NCBI RefSeq assembly: GCF_028769735.1
Contig: NC_088179.1
Coordinates: forward strand, 310,001 to 374,000
Direction: 5' to 3'
Source of the DNA: Zonotrichia leucophrys gambelii
Taxonomy: Eukaryota; Chordata; Aves; Passeriformes; Passerellidae
Length of the DNA: 64,000 bases
Of this stretch, positions 48,523 through 59,971 are shown piece by piece. The position numbers and the translations under genes are program-made. The first letter of the stretch is position 1. Each line of letters starts with the position of its first letter. The notes below the pieces were generated by a model that did not search any database, had not been told where the DNA came from, and worked only from the letters and a program-made list of their open reading frames with translations.

Positions 48523-48842
48523 ATTAACTTGAACTGAATGCATGGATGTTGTGGGCTATCAAAATTAACTTGAACTGGATGCATGGATGTTGTGGGGTAT
48601 CAAAACTTGAATTGAACGCATGGATGTTGTGGGCTATCAGAATTAACTTGAACTGGATGCATCGATGTTGTGAGGTATCAAAACTTGAATTGAATGCATG
48701 GATGTTGTGGGCTATCAAAATTAATTTGAACTGGATGCATGGATGTTGTGGGCTACCAAATCAACTTGAACTGAATGCATGGATGTTGTGGGGTATCAAA
48801 ATTAACTTGAACTGCATGCACGGATGTTGTGGGGTATCAAAA
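48523..48842. repeat. Minisatellite, 37-41 bp unit, eight copies with 78-bp higher order
   Basis: The core GAACTGGATGCATGGATGTT followed by GTGGGCTATCAAAA is repeated eight times. Unit starts are near 48523, 48564, 48604, 48642, 48682, 48720, 48760 and 48801. Long units (41 bp) begin ATTAACTTGAA; short units (37 bp) lack the ATTAA. In the middle, long and short units alternate so that 78-bp dimers repeat exactly (48564 to 48642 to 48720). This is higher-order structure from amplification of a dimer. A 104-codon plus frame and a 64-codon minus frame run through because 78 is a multiple of three. They encode a simple repeat and are not treated as genes. Confidence 0.95.
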
Positions 48843-50439
48843 TCCTGGCATCCAGACTGAGAGAACAGCTTGAAGCTTCTTCTGATGCTCTTGCAGAAAG
48901 TGGGTATATACAGTGGGAATAGGCTTCTTTGTCACTGTTTAGCAAGTGCTGTACAATTCCTACCAACCAGGCTGGATACTGTGGAAGCTGCTTACACAAG
49001 GTAGTAAATATCTGTATTTACTTAGGAAAATGTATTCAAATACTAATGTTCTAGTTAGTGTTCTTCCTCCTCCTCAATTTCTTGGAACTCTAACTAGAAA
49101 ATTTAAAACTGCCTTCTGATGGACCCAAAGTGTCCTTTTCACAATAACAGATATATGTGTGGGTGGCCTTTTCTGGCTCCAGTATGTCTAATTCACCTTG
49201 TTATTTGCAGAAACATGTACTGAAGTATAGGAAATAGGTGGAAGGGTGATCTGATATGAATACTGGGCACTTACCTGGTGCTATGTTGATCTACTTATGT
49301 GAGCAGGAGGAGTTGAAGCCCAGTAGAAACTCAATTCATGCAGCAGCTCATCCTCTCCTCACTGTGGGGTCTGCTGGATTCTTGGGCTGTGCTGATGCAG
49401 TAATGAAAGATGTGCTTGGCTAAGCCTGGCTTGTCCACCACCTTCTGGGTTTGACTTCTCATCCTTCAGACCCAGGAATCACAGCACCTTGTGCTTATTC
49501 TGTGCATGCTTTTAGTGGATTTGGGCTCCCTTGTCCACTCAGATTGTGTGGAATTTGCTGGGATTTTGCCACTTTTTCCCTGCACAGATCATGTTGAAAT
49601 ATTTCAACAATCTGTTGTAAATATCTTGCAGACTTTATTCCTTTTACTGTCAGATTCTCTTACTTCATTAACTTTTGTAGTTAACCTGTATTTGCCTTGC
49701 AATTTCAAATACAACTACACTATAAACACTCTTTAGCCATCTGCCAAGGATATTTTTCTTAAACAACTTTTTAGTCTGTACACTTTGATAGCTATGACAA
49801 TGTTGGCTGCAGAGCAACTAACGCCTGTGGAGGAGGTCAAAATTTCAGCATTTGAACTGAGATTCCCACATCACCTTAAGCTCTGTTCCAACATCCAGGT
49901 CAAACTGTGTTTAGATGTATATCAATATCCTCTGCTTATACCCTGACACCATTCTTAAACTGTCATGATTATTGAACCTTCAATGCATCTTCCCTCCTGT
50001 GGCCTCAATCAGACTGTTTAGGTGGCTACAGGTGTAGAATTTCATGACTATTGAAATAAGGACCTCTATTGGTTTCAGTAATTGTGATCCTATGATATCC
50101 AGTATTAGCCTTGCCACCTGTTTTCTAGGTAAACTGGTCTGTCACTAATTTATTGGACTGAAGGAATGGAGCATCTTAATTAAGACCTTACCTGGATCAA
50201 AGCCAGGGAAAGCCAGCATTCACTCATCTACTTTGATCTCTACTATATAAATTCAAATAACTTGATTAAATTATTGGGCTTTGGTTCAGTCAGCAACTTT
50301 TTTTTTTTGTGTACTACTGTTTAGGTCTGTCCCCAAAATAATGCATTTTGGCCATGTGGAAAAGTGCTTAGAAATTCGCATAGGTGAGAACAAGCTGATT
50401 AGACCATGCTATTGTTTTGAAGACATTGTTCTTCTGTCC
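48843..50439. other. Unique-looking non-coding DNA
   Basis: No gene or classified repeat was recognised. Confidence 0.4.
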
Positions 50440-50570
50440 TTTGTCCTTTTTGTTTTTTGTTTTTTTTTTTTTTTTTCTTTTGGGTTTTTTTTTTTGCTTT
50501 TGTTTTTTTGTTTTGTTTTGTATTTTGAGTTTCTTTTGGTGTTTTGTTTTTCTTTGTTTTCCTTGCAAGT
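50440..50570. repeat. T-rich (TTTTG)-like simple repeat
   Basis: Runs of T broken by G, with GTTTTG units. It resembles 16312-16442. The Lys-rich minus-strand and Phe-rich plus-strand frames across it are products of the repeat. Confidence 0.85.
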
Positions 50571-51243
50571 ATTTCTGAATTCTTCCCTTTCAAAAAGGGA
50601 CAACAGGATGGCTCTAGCTGAAAGCTGGAGATGCTTTCACTGAATGCAAAGCTCAGCTTCAAGGAGAAATCTGAATAGTTAGCTCTAAGTAAGCAGATAC
50701 CACATCCAAAAATCAGTCATTGTTCCTATAATATGTACATGATGCTTTTGTTCTGTGTCAAATGACAGAGCTCTGGAGCTGATTAATCTGCTGTGTTTTT
50801 GCTGTAATGAGATGAGCTGGGAAGCGCATAGTTAGTAGATGATACATGAACTACAGCAAAAAATAATCCAGGAATGAGGATTACATCCCAAGTGAATGGA
50901 AGGCTCTCACTTTTACACCGGACTTTGTACTATTATGTAACTTTAGGAAATATTTTTAAGGTCCAGGCTATTTTTTTCCTTCCCCTTGAAAAGCTGAGCT
51001 GTAGCACAGTGACCAGGTGTGCTTCCCAGTTTGCACACAGGTTATATGAAAGCCTGTGTAAAATCTGAACCCTTAAATTATGCTGTGATTCAGAAGTACA
51101 ATGCTTGCTGCTCCAAGCCCTTAGTTCTCTTCCAGGCCTGCAGATCAAATCTTCAGCAGATATCCAGGCAGGGTGTTATTCACAACAGCCTGGGCTGTAC
51201 AGGGGCTACTGAAACTTCCCAGCTCCCTCTGTGCTGCTGCTAC
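50571..51243. other. Unclassified non-coding DNA
   Basis: No feature was recognised up to the LTR at 51244. Confidence 0.4.
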
Positions 51244-51773
51244 TGTGGGAAATAGTAAAGGTAAGAGGATTTCCAGAAAGGTATAAAAGCAGGCCTTGGA
51301 AACAGAAAGAAAGAAAACTGAGAGCTAGCTGCAGCTGCAAAGTCTGAAAGTAGAAAAGTTACAATAGTACAGCAAGCAAGGACATGAAACAACAGCTTGA
51401 GTTTTAAGCTTGGCTGAGATCGACCTCAAGACTGCAGAAAAATCTGCTTAGCATGATAGTAGAAGGTTTTAAGCTTAATAATGTTGTATTGTATATTGTT
51501 AATAGAAGGCAAACAAGCAAGCATTGTGTGAAGCGGGTGTGTATGTGCTTTTAGTGATTGGCCAGAACAACTGTCTGTAGGCTTTAGCAATGTGCTATTG
51601 GCTAGGACGTTTTTTAAATGCTCTGTAACAAAGAAATCTTTGGCTGCTACTGGCAAGATGTGAGCTTTTGCCATTTTCCAATTGTCTCAACCCTGTAATG
51701 AGGCTGGTGCTGCAATAAAGCTCAAGGAACAAATCCCTCTAGTCTTATCCTTTTTGTGAAAAACCCCAGCACA
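51244..51773 (+). mobile_element. Complete solo LTR, 530 bp, TSD GCTAC
   Basis: The element begins TGTGGGAAATAG and ends CCCCAGCACA, flanked on both sides by GCTAC (51239-51243 and 51774-51778). It contains TATAAAAG at 51282-51289, two GATTGGCC/TATTGGCTA CCAAT-type sites near 51560-51605, and AATAAA at 51714-51719. The 5-bp duplication suggests an ERVL/ERV3-type integrase. No internal region or second LTR lies nearby. A second copy was not recognised in this window. Confidence 0.9.
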
Positions 51774-52212
51774 GCTACATCAGCTGGATTCAGATATGTC
51801 AACTTCATTTTTGGCAGCAGTTGGAGCAAAGCTGAAATTGTGTACAAGCATGTGCAGGATTCTGTTATTAGCTGTCAAATTACTAGAAACAGTTCTGTGG
51901 TAAATCAAAAAGCAGATTTACAGTGCTATTTCTGATGAGCTGAATTAGGCTGGCTTCACAGGACTGGGGCCAAACTTTGTTTTTCAGAAAATATTTTTGG
52001 CTTGAGGGATTATTTGAGAAGCATGCTATGCTGTGGTGATTGTGTATGGCGAACTGTTTTGGATGCCGACCAAATCAGCCTTGAAAAAAATGAAGAATGT
52101 TGTAAAAATCTACCTGCATCAAGAGTGTTATTCCTTATGTATGTGACATGTAATTGTGCTGAGTTAGGAATTTTATGCTACAGAAAGTAGGTTTAGGTCT
52201 TGCTGTACAGTG
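51774..52212. other. Unclassified non-coding DNA
   Basis: Nothing was recognised. Confidence 0.4.
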
Positions 52213-52441
52213 AAGAGAGGATATAACTATATAAAAATATAGAATATATATACATAATATATATTTTTATTTATATACATTATATTAATTCTTATAATAT
52301 CTAATATATAATATCTAATATAAAACAATATTATTATTTTATACAACATATTAATAATATATATATAACATATATCTACAATATACTATATTAATAATAT
52401 AATCATATATATAATGAATATATAAATATATAATATTTTAA
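52213..52441. repeat. AT-rich low-complexity island
   Basis: Irregular TATA and ATTAATAAT sequence over about 230 bases with almost no G or C. Confidence 0.88.
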
Positions 52442-53630
52442 GCATAGGTTATTTTGACAAGATAATTTTTATGATCTTGGAATTTTCAGGCTTTTATTTA
52501 ATGATGATTCTGTAAAGTCAGGTATTGTTTAGGATGGTAGCCCATAGTGATTCTGGGCCTTGGCTTTTGCTGCTGTCAGACCTGACCTGAGCCACCGTGC
52601 CTGTGTACTTAAAGGAAGCTCTTGCAAAGTCCTGTGGAGTTTTTTTGAGCTCTGCGGACGGTTTCTACTGGGACTGCTCCTCTAAGTCAGGGGTTGACAG
52701 CTCCACTTTCTGCTGTGATTACTATTCAAACTGTGATTATTGTATATGCTTGCAGAGGAAATTTGTTCATTCTCATATGTGTGAAGCCAAACCATTGCTT
52801 CAGCTTAGAAGGGAAGGAGGCCTGGGCTTACACAGCCCTGAAATGTCACCCCTTCCATTTGCTGGGTGATAGGCAGTGTAGTTTACAATTTCAGAATATC
52901 CTTGTGATATTAAACCTTTATCAACTTCCTCCTAGCAACTAGACAGAGAATCTCATAGATTCTCAGGTCATTTTTTGTACATAAGAATGTAATTTTGAGT
53001 GGAGCCCAGTCTCCTGTGCTGAGCTAGTAAGGCTGTAACTTGATATACACTGGCATCGATAGAAACCAGCTGAGTCATCTGGAACCTGACATGGTTCTGC
53101 CACTGTAATGCCAATTTTAGGATAATTTACCTGTGTATTAAAATAGGTTATTCCTTTATAGAAAAGCCTTCTCAAGGCAGTAGTTCTTTCTGTAGTTAGA
53201 CAGGACCTGGGAGGGATAGTGGTTTAAATGAGGAATTTGGCTGCTGCTGAATCTGCTGGTCTTGACTCCTCCAAGGAAACAATATTGTTCTGAGAGTACC
53301 CTGAAGGATTGCAGAGTTTTGGTGACAAAGGAAGGTGACACACATTCTTGAGCTTAATCCTGTCTTTAGCCTTCTGCTCCCATGAGATTTAGGATCAAAA
53401 CTAGTTAAAAACTCATCTTTGCAGGCAAAGAAGTGTTTTTTCATGCTTTTCAACTAATTTGATTAGTGTGGAGTTTAAGATTTCTTTCTGATTTTCTAGG
53501 AAAGTGGTGGCAATGGGATAAAAGCTGGAGTTTGATCTCTTGCTAGATTTCAGTATTTATTGCTTTATTTTGTGTACAGTTCCAAGGGAAACAAATAGAT
53601 TTCCCACAGAAATTCAAAACTATAGGGCTT
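52442..53630. other. Non-coding DNA with a cysteine-rich open frame
   Basis: The interval includes a 90-codon plus frame (52597-52869) with an unusual cysteine-rich centre (FYWDCSSKSGVDSSTFCC, then DYYSNCDYCIC). I do not recognise the family and see no supporting promoter or second exon, so it is not called a gene. A TTGCAG resembling a splice acceptor lies inside the frame near 52750. Confidence 0.35.
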
Positions 53631-54500
53631 TGTCCTGGAATGAAAATGTTCCAACACTTGGGCAGCCCTTGGCGAGCAGCAGCGTGGTGCTGCTCACTGC
53701 TGTGAGTGTTCTTCATGGATACAGAGCCAGTCAGAGTGGCCAATCATGTGGAAGGAGCAGCAAGGGAGGGAGCCTGAGCCTCCTGTTTGTGCTTGGTGCC
53801 CTGCTGGGGCTTGCACAGCACAACAGCAAAATGCTGAGAATCTGGGGGTGTGGAGATTTTGATTTGACAGTTTCTACAGCATTGTAATGCATCAGAGGAA
53901 CAGCACCAAGATTCCAAATACTTGTGATTGGTTTTCTGAAATAAATTTGATAATTGTGATTGTTTTTTTGAAATAAATTTGATAAGCGGCTTACATCGTG
54001 TGGAATCCAGGCTCTCTGTCCCAGGATGACACAGAAGTCCCAGCCCTGTGGGTAGATATAAACTACCCTTATCTTTGCTTCCTGTCTGAAGAAAAGAGAG
54101 TTTGTTAGTGATGACTGGGCAGCACTTGACAAGTGTTTGCAATATAGGGCTACAAAGGATTGCTCCAACTGTCTGAGATAAGATGCATGACATCTGACAG
54201 AGCTGTTGAAAAGGAGGGCTTGAGAAGGGAGGATAAGCTGGAAAGTTTTACTATGAAGGAAAACCATCTAGTACAATCTGTGACCATTCATCCATAGCTT
54301 TGTTTTAGAATTTATCTTTGGGAGCTCCCTGCCTTAATGCTTAACACCATGTGGCATTATTTCAGGTTAATGTTGACAAGCTGTTTTCAGCCTTCCTGAG
54401 AAGACAGAACTGTGCCTGTGATGCAGGCCATTTTTCTTCTAACCAAAAAGGATGGGGAGCAGTGGTAAGTTCTGGTATAAACCCTTCTTAGAGCACCCCA
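53631..54500. other. Unclassified segment with the longest open frame and a 32-bp tandem repeat
   Basis: The minus-strand frame 53731-54267 is 178 codons, the longest in the window, but has no recognisable motif. A 32-bp unit is repeated in tandem at 53921-53952 and 53953-53984 (29 of 32 identical), each copy containing GAAATAAATTTGATA. TGTCCTGG at 53631 would suit an LTR terminus, and GTGGCCAATCA is a CCAAT site, but a partner end was not found. Confidence 0.3.
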
Positions 54501-54632
54501 GAATATATATATAAAAGAATATATATTAAAAAAAATGTAAAAGAATATATATATCTAAAATACATATATAAGAATATATATATATGTATATATATATATG
54601 TATAAGAAAAAAATATATATATTCTTTGCTGT
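54501..54632. repeat. (TA)n and AATATA-rich microsatellite
   Basis: Several interrupted (TA) runs, including pure TATATATATA tracts around 54545-54600, separated by AAAAGAA words. Confidence 0.9.
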
Positions 54633-56259
54633 TTTGTTTATATAATTTAAATTGTTTAGTTTCCTCTCATTTTGACACCAACAGATTCCAAAACAAGTCA
54701 ACAGCCCTGACATCCAGGTTATCCCCCAGTACCAGGGATTGGAGAGGAAAGATGCATAGCAGGATGATGTCTGATGTGTGAAACTCCTGCTACCCTAAAA
54801 TTTAGTAGAAATTTGAAGATAAGAATGGTAAAGTCAAAACCAGCATATGGGAAGCTGATAGCACTGCAAGGGGCAGGCTGTTTATAAACATCACCTTGGA
54901 GAGAGAAAAGTCAGGTCTGGAGTTTCTGGCTCAGCAGGCAAACAGAAGCTGCTGGAGGTACTGAGGCAAGCAGGTTTAGTCCTCACTTTACTCTGCTCCT
55001 AACAATTCACACCCCTCCTACTTCCAAGGGATCTGTGATTGTTGGCATGGAGATTCAGAGGCAAAAAAGGCATCATTTAAAGCACAAGGAAATGAAGAAC
55101 AAAGTGGTTGAATGTTTTTCAGTTTCTAGCAATGGTCCTCCAACTTTTAACTGTACATAAAAACAAAATCATTTAATGTACCATTTGAATAGTCTCATTG
55201 GACTAAAGCTAAGAATAAAGTATTTATGCACAAGTATGTTTATAATTAAAATTGCAAAATGTTCTAGGTGGTGGAGTCTGTTCTTAGTGTTCTTGCCTTT
55301 TTAGCAGTCTCAAAGCTGGAAGAGAATTATGTTCTGACTAAAAGAATCAGATAGTATAAGTTGGACTCCTCATTGTGATGGTATGAAACTAACATGAAAC
55401 TTCTGAATGTGGGGAAGGATGTGTGAAGTGGGTCCTACCTCTTGACTTTTGAGCAAGTTCTGAAAGTGTTGGTTGTTTCTGAGATATATGTCTCTAAGCA
55501 ATTGAAAAACTAAGTCGTGGTTTGGATTTTATCACTTTTCTCCAATGCCTTTCCTAGCTAGCATTTTAAAAAGTGCAATTTCATTAATACTGTACTAATG
55601 GCAGAGTCCCATTTGGTAACTCACAGCTACATTCTATTTTAGAAATGAAAGAACACTGGCTATATCAGCCTCTGAATAACTATTGCTGAAGATACATCTT
55701 TTGCTAGTTCTAATGTATATTGGACTTTTTATTCTCCTTGAATGCCTTTTCAAATGCATGGGAAAGGGACTTTTGCTATAAGCCTACTGATTATAGCTGC
55801 TTTTAAAAAATGTTTAGATTTTGGTCTAAATACTAAATGGTGCTTCTAATGGTATTTGAATTTCTGAAGAGGGTAAAGCACTTGTTCACTAATGAGAAAA
55901 TAGAAGGCACTGAAATATGTTTATTGCTTATCAAAAACTAAAAATCATCCTTGCTTCTATTGCTAGGAAGAGAAAAAATAAGAAATTGATAGAAAACAAT
56001 TAAGCTATAAAACTATTCTGGTCAAAATGATAACCAGATTGTGGTATTTTGTTGAATTAACTTTACTAGTGAATTGTAATTTAAGCTCTGAAACAGCTTC
56101 AGGCTTTCACTCCTCAAATTATATAGACTAGGCTGATGAAAATACCCAGTGAAACTCTTCAGACTTGTTCTGTAAAGTGGTCTGGGAACTCCTGCTGCAG
56201 CTGAGGGGTTTTGCTTTTTTTATAACTGACCAAAGAAAAGCTCAAAAACGATGAGCTGG
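54633..56259. other. Unique-looking non-coding DNA
   Basis: No gene or classified repeat was recognised. Confidence 0.4.
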
Positions 56260-56672
56260 TGTGGTATTTTCAGGGTCCCCAGGACAAAGAACGTATGAAG
56301 AACCTGACTCCATGTTCTTAGAAGGCTAATTTATTATGATATGATATAATATAATACTAAATACTTCAACTATGCTAAAGAATAGAGAAAGGATACAGAG
56401 AGAAGGCTACAAAGAATGATCATGAAAAACTTGTGACTGACTCCTCAGAGTCTGACACAGCTGGCTGTGATTGGCCATTAAGTAAAAACAATTTACATGA
56501 AACCAATCAAACATTCACCTGTTGGTAGACAATGCCCAAGCCATATTCCAAAGCAGCAAACACAGGAGCAGCAATCAGATAATTATTGTTTTCTTTCCTC
56601 TCTGAGGCTTCTCAGCTTCCCAGGAGAAGAATCCTTGGCAAAGAGGATTTCTCAGGAAATATGGCAGTGACA
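56260..56672 (-). mobile_element. Complete solo LTR, family B, flanked by GAGCTGG
   Basis: The plus strand starts TGTGGTATTTTCAGGG and ends GGCAGTGACA. GAGCTGG lies directly outside both ends (56253-56259 and 56673-56679). Blocks shared with 17660-18039 in reverse include the minus-strand AATAAA region near 56328, the GTGATTGGCCATTAAGT CCAAT region, and CTCAGCTTCCCAGGAGAAGA. The flanking repeat is seven bases rather than the usual six, which may be a coincidence of the next base. There is no internal viral sequence. Confidence 0.92.
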
Positions 56673-56868
56673 GAGCTGGTACAGGAATAGTGAGCAGAGC
56701 AGTGTGCTGACCTTGCCAGGGAATGTTTGCCAGCCAGCAGACAGGGGCTCGTGTCTGTGGAGTGCTCCAGGTGCTGAGGCAGGTGCAGGTGCCAAGGTGC
56801 TGCTCTCTGGTGTCTGCAGGAACTGTGGCTTGGCTTTGGATTTGGAGCTGGAATCTCAGCTTTGGTAC

Positions 56869-57240
56869 TGATGCCTTGAGAACAGAGCTAGACAGAGCTA
56901 AAGGAATAAAGTAGGGATTTATTAAAAGGCCTTCAAAGGATACACATTGGGCAGTGCAAGAGCCCAGCCAGGCCTACACCCAAGACAGATGATGAATCAC
57001 ACGTTTTCACACTTTTATAGGTCACGAGTTGTCACACTTTCATAACTTTTGGTCCATTTCCATATTGGGGTTAATTGTCCAATTCCAGCTGCAGGTGATG
57101 CAATCCCATCCTCTCAGTTTGCTCTCCTCCATTCCCTGTTGTTTGCACTTTTTGGGCCTGAAGCTGCAATAGTGTCCTTGCTTCTGGGGCTGGAAAAGGA
57201 TTGTTTTGTGTGACTGAGCTGTGAGTCAAACTTTCTAACA
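56869..57240 (-). mobile_element. LTR, family G, minus strand
   Basis: It is the opposite-strand relative of 47077-47455. The minus-strand polyadenylation signal is the TTTATT in GGGATTTATTAAAAGGCC near 56915-56925. The minus-strand start is read as TGTTAGAAAG, placing the plus-strand end at 57240. The other end is placed at TGATGCC (56869). No target duplication was confirmed. Confidence 0.75.
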
Positions 57241-58699
57241 CTTCATATGAAGTTCAGAGTTACACACCAATACAGTACAGAATCTGGAAAATAAAACAGC
57301 CAAAATTTAAGGTATCAGTATGTGGAGAGTGAGACTTTTTTGCTTTGTCTTCTACAGGTAATACTCTCCCAGTGAGGCATGAAGCTGATTCAAATGAGAT
57401 ACACAAATCTATAAAACACAAGTATTTACTAAAAGTCACCAATTCACTGAGGACTTGCTCTCTTATGCTGACATTTATGGGCTGTTTTTTTTTATAAAAA
57501 GCAAGAACGGCATTGCACTGGCAGAGAGGCACAGGACTTTTTGCATTGCTCCTCATACCCCCAAAGGAAGAGAAGGAAGGAGCAGAGCAAATGATGAGGA
57601 TGCCCATGAGTTCTAAGCCTTAGGGGAAAAGAAGATCAGTAGTGCCTGATGAAATTTCCTCACTTGTGTGACCATGACTAACACTTCGAAGTGCTCTGCA
57701 CTGTGTTGTTTGAAGGCAGTGGGTAGACACAGAAACAAAATACTTCTCTATTTGTGTTTTCCATCTGATTTTCCATCTCAGCTTTTTCATTCTATATCAC
57801 CTTACCCCTTTCAGTGGAAATTAAACTTAATGCTCAAATCTACTCTTTTGCGTCAGTGCTGATTTTTGCCAGTTAAGCAAAATGAAATTGAATATTCCTG
57901 GCACTGAAATTGTGGGACTGATTATGCTGCTTGTTCCCCCTGTATTTGCTGCAGACTGCAGGCATGCTTTCTCTGTGCCCTCATTCTTCTAGCTGCAGGA
58001 GGGATAGCTGGAATGAGACAATGAGACTGCTGCCCTGGCATGTCTGTAAACCTCAGTGAGAGATTCTTCAGAGAATGATTTTCAACACATGAATTAGTTC
58101 TCTGCAGTCTTTTTTCTCCTGACTGCATGAGGTCTGGGTTGTGGTGCAAAGGCTCCTTGCCCATGGTGTTTCTAAAATATTTCAGGAGTTTTAATTGCAT
58201 GCCTTCCTAACTATTGAGAAGATATTCCTTGACCGTCAAATTTTCTAGAAGTGCCATCTTAAGGCCAAGACCTGTGATCCTGGGGTCAGAGAAGATCTGA
58301 GCTGACTTCTCAGAAATCCTTCAGTAGGAATCTTAAGGCCAGTCCTCCACATGTTGCCTTATGCTGCAAATAGTGGGGTTAATGGACAGTGAGCTCTTTG
58401 AAATTTCATAAAGAGCTGTTGGGGACATAGTGCGGTGTCAGCAGTAGGTACCTTGGTAAAAGTCATGCTTGCTGCAAATTTTTTGGTGAAGAGATGCTAC
58501 CAGGAATTTGTGTGGTGTATCTCCCCAATATTCTTGCTGTGTGCTTTCTTCCTTCATCTCAAACATTCTCAAGGCTCACCCTGAACTTATGAAGTAATAA
58601 AATAATTAATTGAAAACACAGAGAAAGATAGTAATGGAATTTTGGCATTTGTGTGTTCAATCAAACCAGGAGTAGAAATTACCACTGCAGGGAAGAGCA

Positions 58700-58700
<1 letters not shown>
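57241..58700. other. Unique-looking non-coding DNA
   Basis: No gene or classified repeat was recognised. The 115-codon minus frame 57260-57607 has no family motif. Confidence 0.4.
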
Positions 58701-58731
<31 letters not shown>

Positions 58732-58738
58732 AAAAAAA
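58701..58738. repeat. Compound (TG)n(TA)n microsatellite
   Basis: About seven TG units run directly into about nine TA units and then an A run. Confidence 0.95.
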
Positions 58739-59971
58739 GTATACATATATTCTAAATATATTAAGTTTTTTCATTTTGTCAGCTGAAGGCACTGATTTGC
58801 AAATGAAATTTGGCAAGCAGACTTAGTGTTCTGTGCAAATGTACTGGCTGAAAAGCAGAAGGGAATTTCCCATACTGTTCAGGGCATCAGACTGGGATGG
58901 CCAGGGTAGGACGTGCTAATTTAGTTTATTTGCCTCAAATTCTGACCTCTAAAACTGACAAAACAGGACTTTCTCTTCAAGAAGATTTAGGACACAGATC
59001 CAATAAAAGCTTAAGGATTATTGACATGAAAACATGAGTTACATGTGATAACCTGTCCAAGTACCCATTCTTCAAATGTATTTGTTTATTCTGCATATGG
59101 TTGATCTGTGTGATAGTAAGGGAATAAAGGAAATATGTTCTCTGAATAGTTATATCTCAATTTTCACCAATACATCTTTGCACTAAAAGTAATTACATAG
59201 GATTGATAAATGCTTTTGCCTTTATAGAATAATTATGGAGCATTCCAAAGGGATGATAAAAATAATTTGTTATTTTATGGAACAGTTTAAACTGCAACAA
59301 CCAACAGACAACACACTTAAGCATATGTACAAATGAAAGAAACATTTAATTTTACAACTCACTGTAGCTGGGGGATTTCTTACCACTCTATACTCAGCTC
59401 ATAAAACTTCAGGTGTTTCTCACTAAAGCAAGTTTGCATTTTGTTGCAGTTCAATGAGTCTCAGCAGTCTTCCAGTACTCTCAAAGTAAAAATGAATTTG
59501 TCTCAATAAAAATAGTGTCAGAATGCCTTAAGGCTCCAGCTTATGTTAGAGCATGATGATGGCCTGACTTTACTTTACTGGGACATTGTATACAGGCATA
59601 TTAAAAGACAAGTTCAGTCTGAAGAACACAACAGTTAAAAAAGGGGCTGTGAGTGAGACAAAGCTGTAAACGTAGATTGACTTGTCAAAGGTTACAGAAC
59701 TTGTCAGTTGCCATGCCAAACTTGGCATTCCATGAGCTCCAATCCAGAAATGATCAAACTGAGATATGTTCTGAAAATTTCGGGGGTTTGGCCTTTCATC
59801 ACTTTTTTTTTTTTTATTTTCAGAAAAGACAAATCAGAAGCGTGAAGCTTCTCCATATGTATGGGTCACCAAACTGCTCTTACCATCAGTGCTAGCACTG
59901 CAGCCAGGCATGCTGCAGGAATCTGTGCTTGCATTTGTGTTTATTCTTCTGCAGCTTCCAAGAAGATTTAC
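58739..59971. other. Unique-looking non-coding DNA
   Basis: No gene or classified repeat was recognised. A T run sits at about 59804-59816. Confidence 0.4.

Noticed and set aside
48523..48842. Regularly spaced repeats resembling a CRISPR array
   Set aside because: The whole unit is repeated with no unique spacers, and the context is a vertebrate genome. It is a minisatellite.
48546..48860. 104-codon frame through the minisatellite as a repeat-protein gene
   Set aside because: The frame stays open because the dimer length is a multiple of three. The opposite strand is open as well. There is no promoter or non-repeat coding sequence.
50281..50643. 120-codon Phe-rich frame and the Lys-rich frames on the other strand
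   Set aside because: They are produced by a T-rich simple repeat.
53540..53887. 115-codon plus-strand frame overlapping the long minus-strand frame
   Set aside because: The overlap of two motif-less frames in a locally GC-richer patch suggests a lack of stops by composition rather than a gene.
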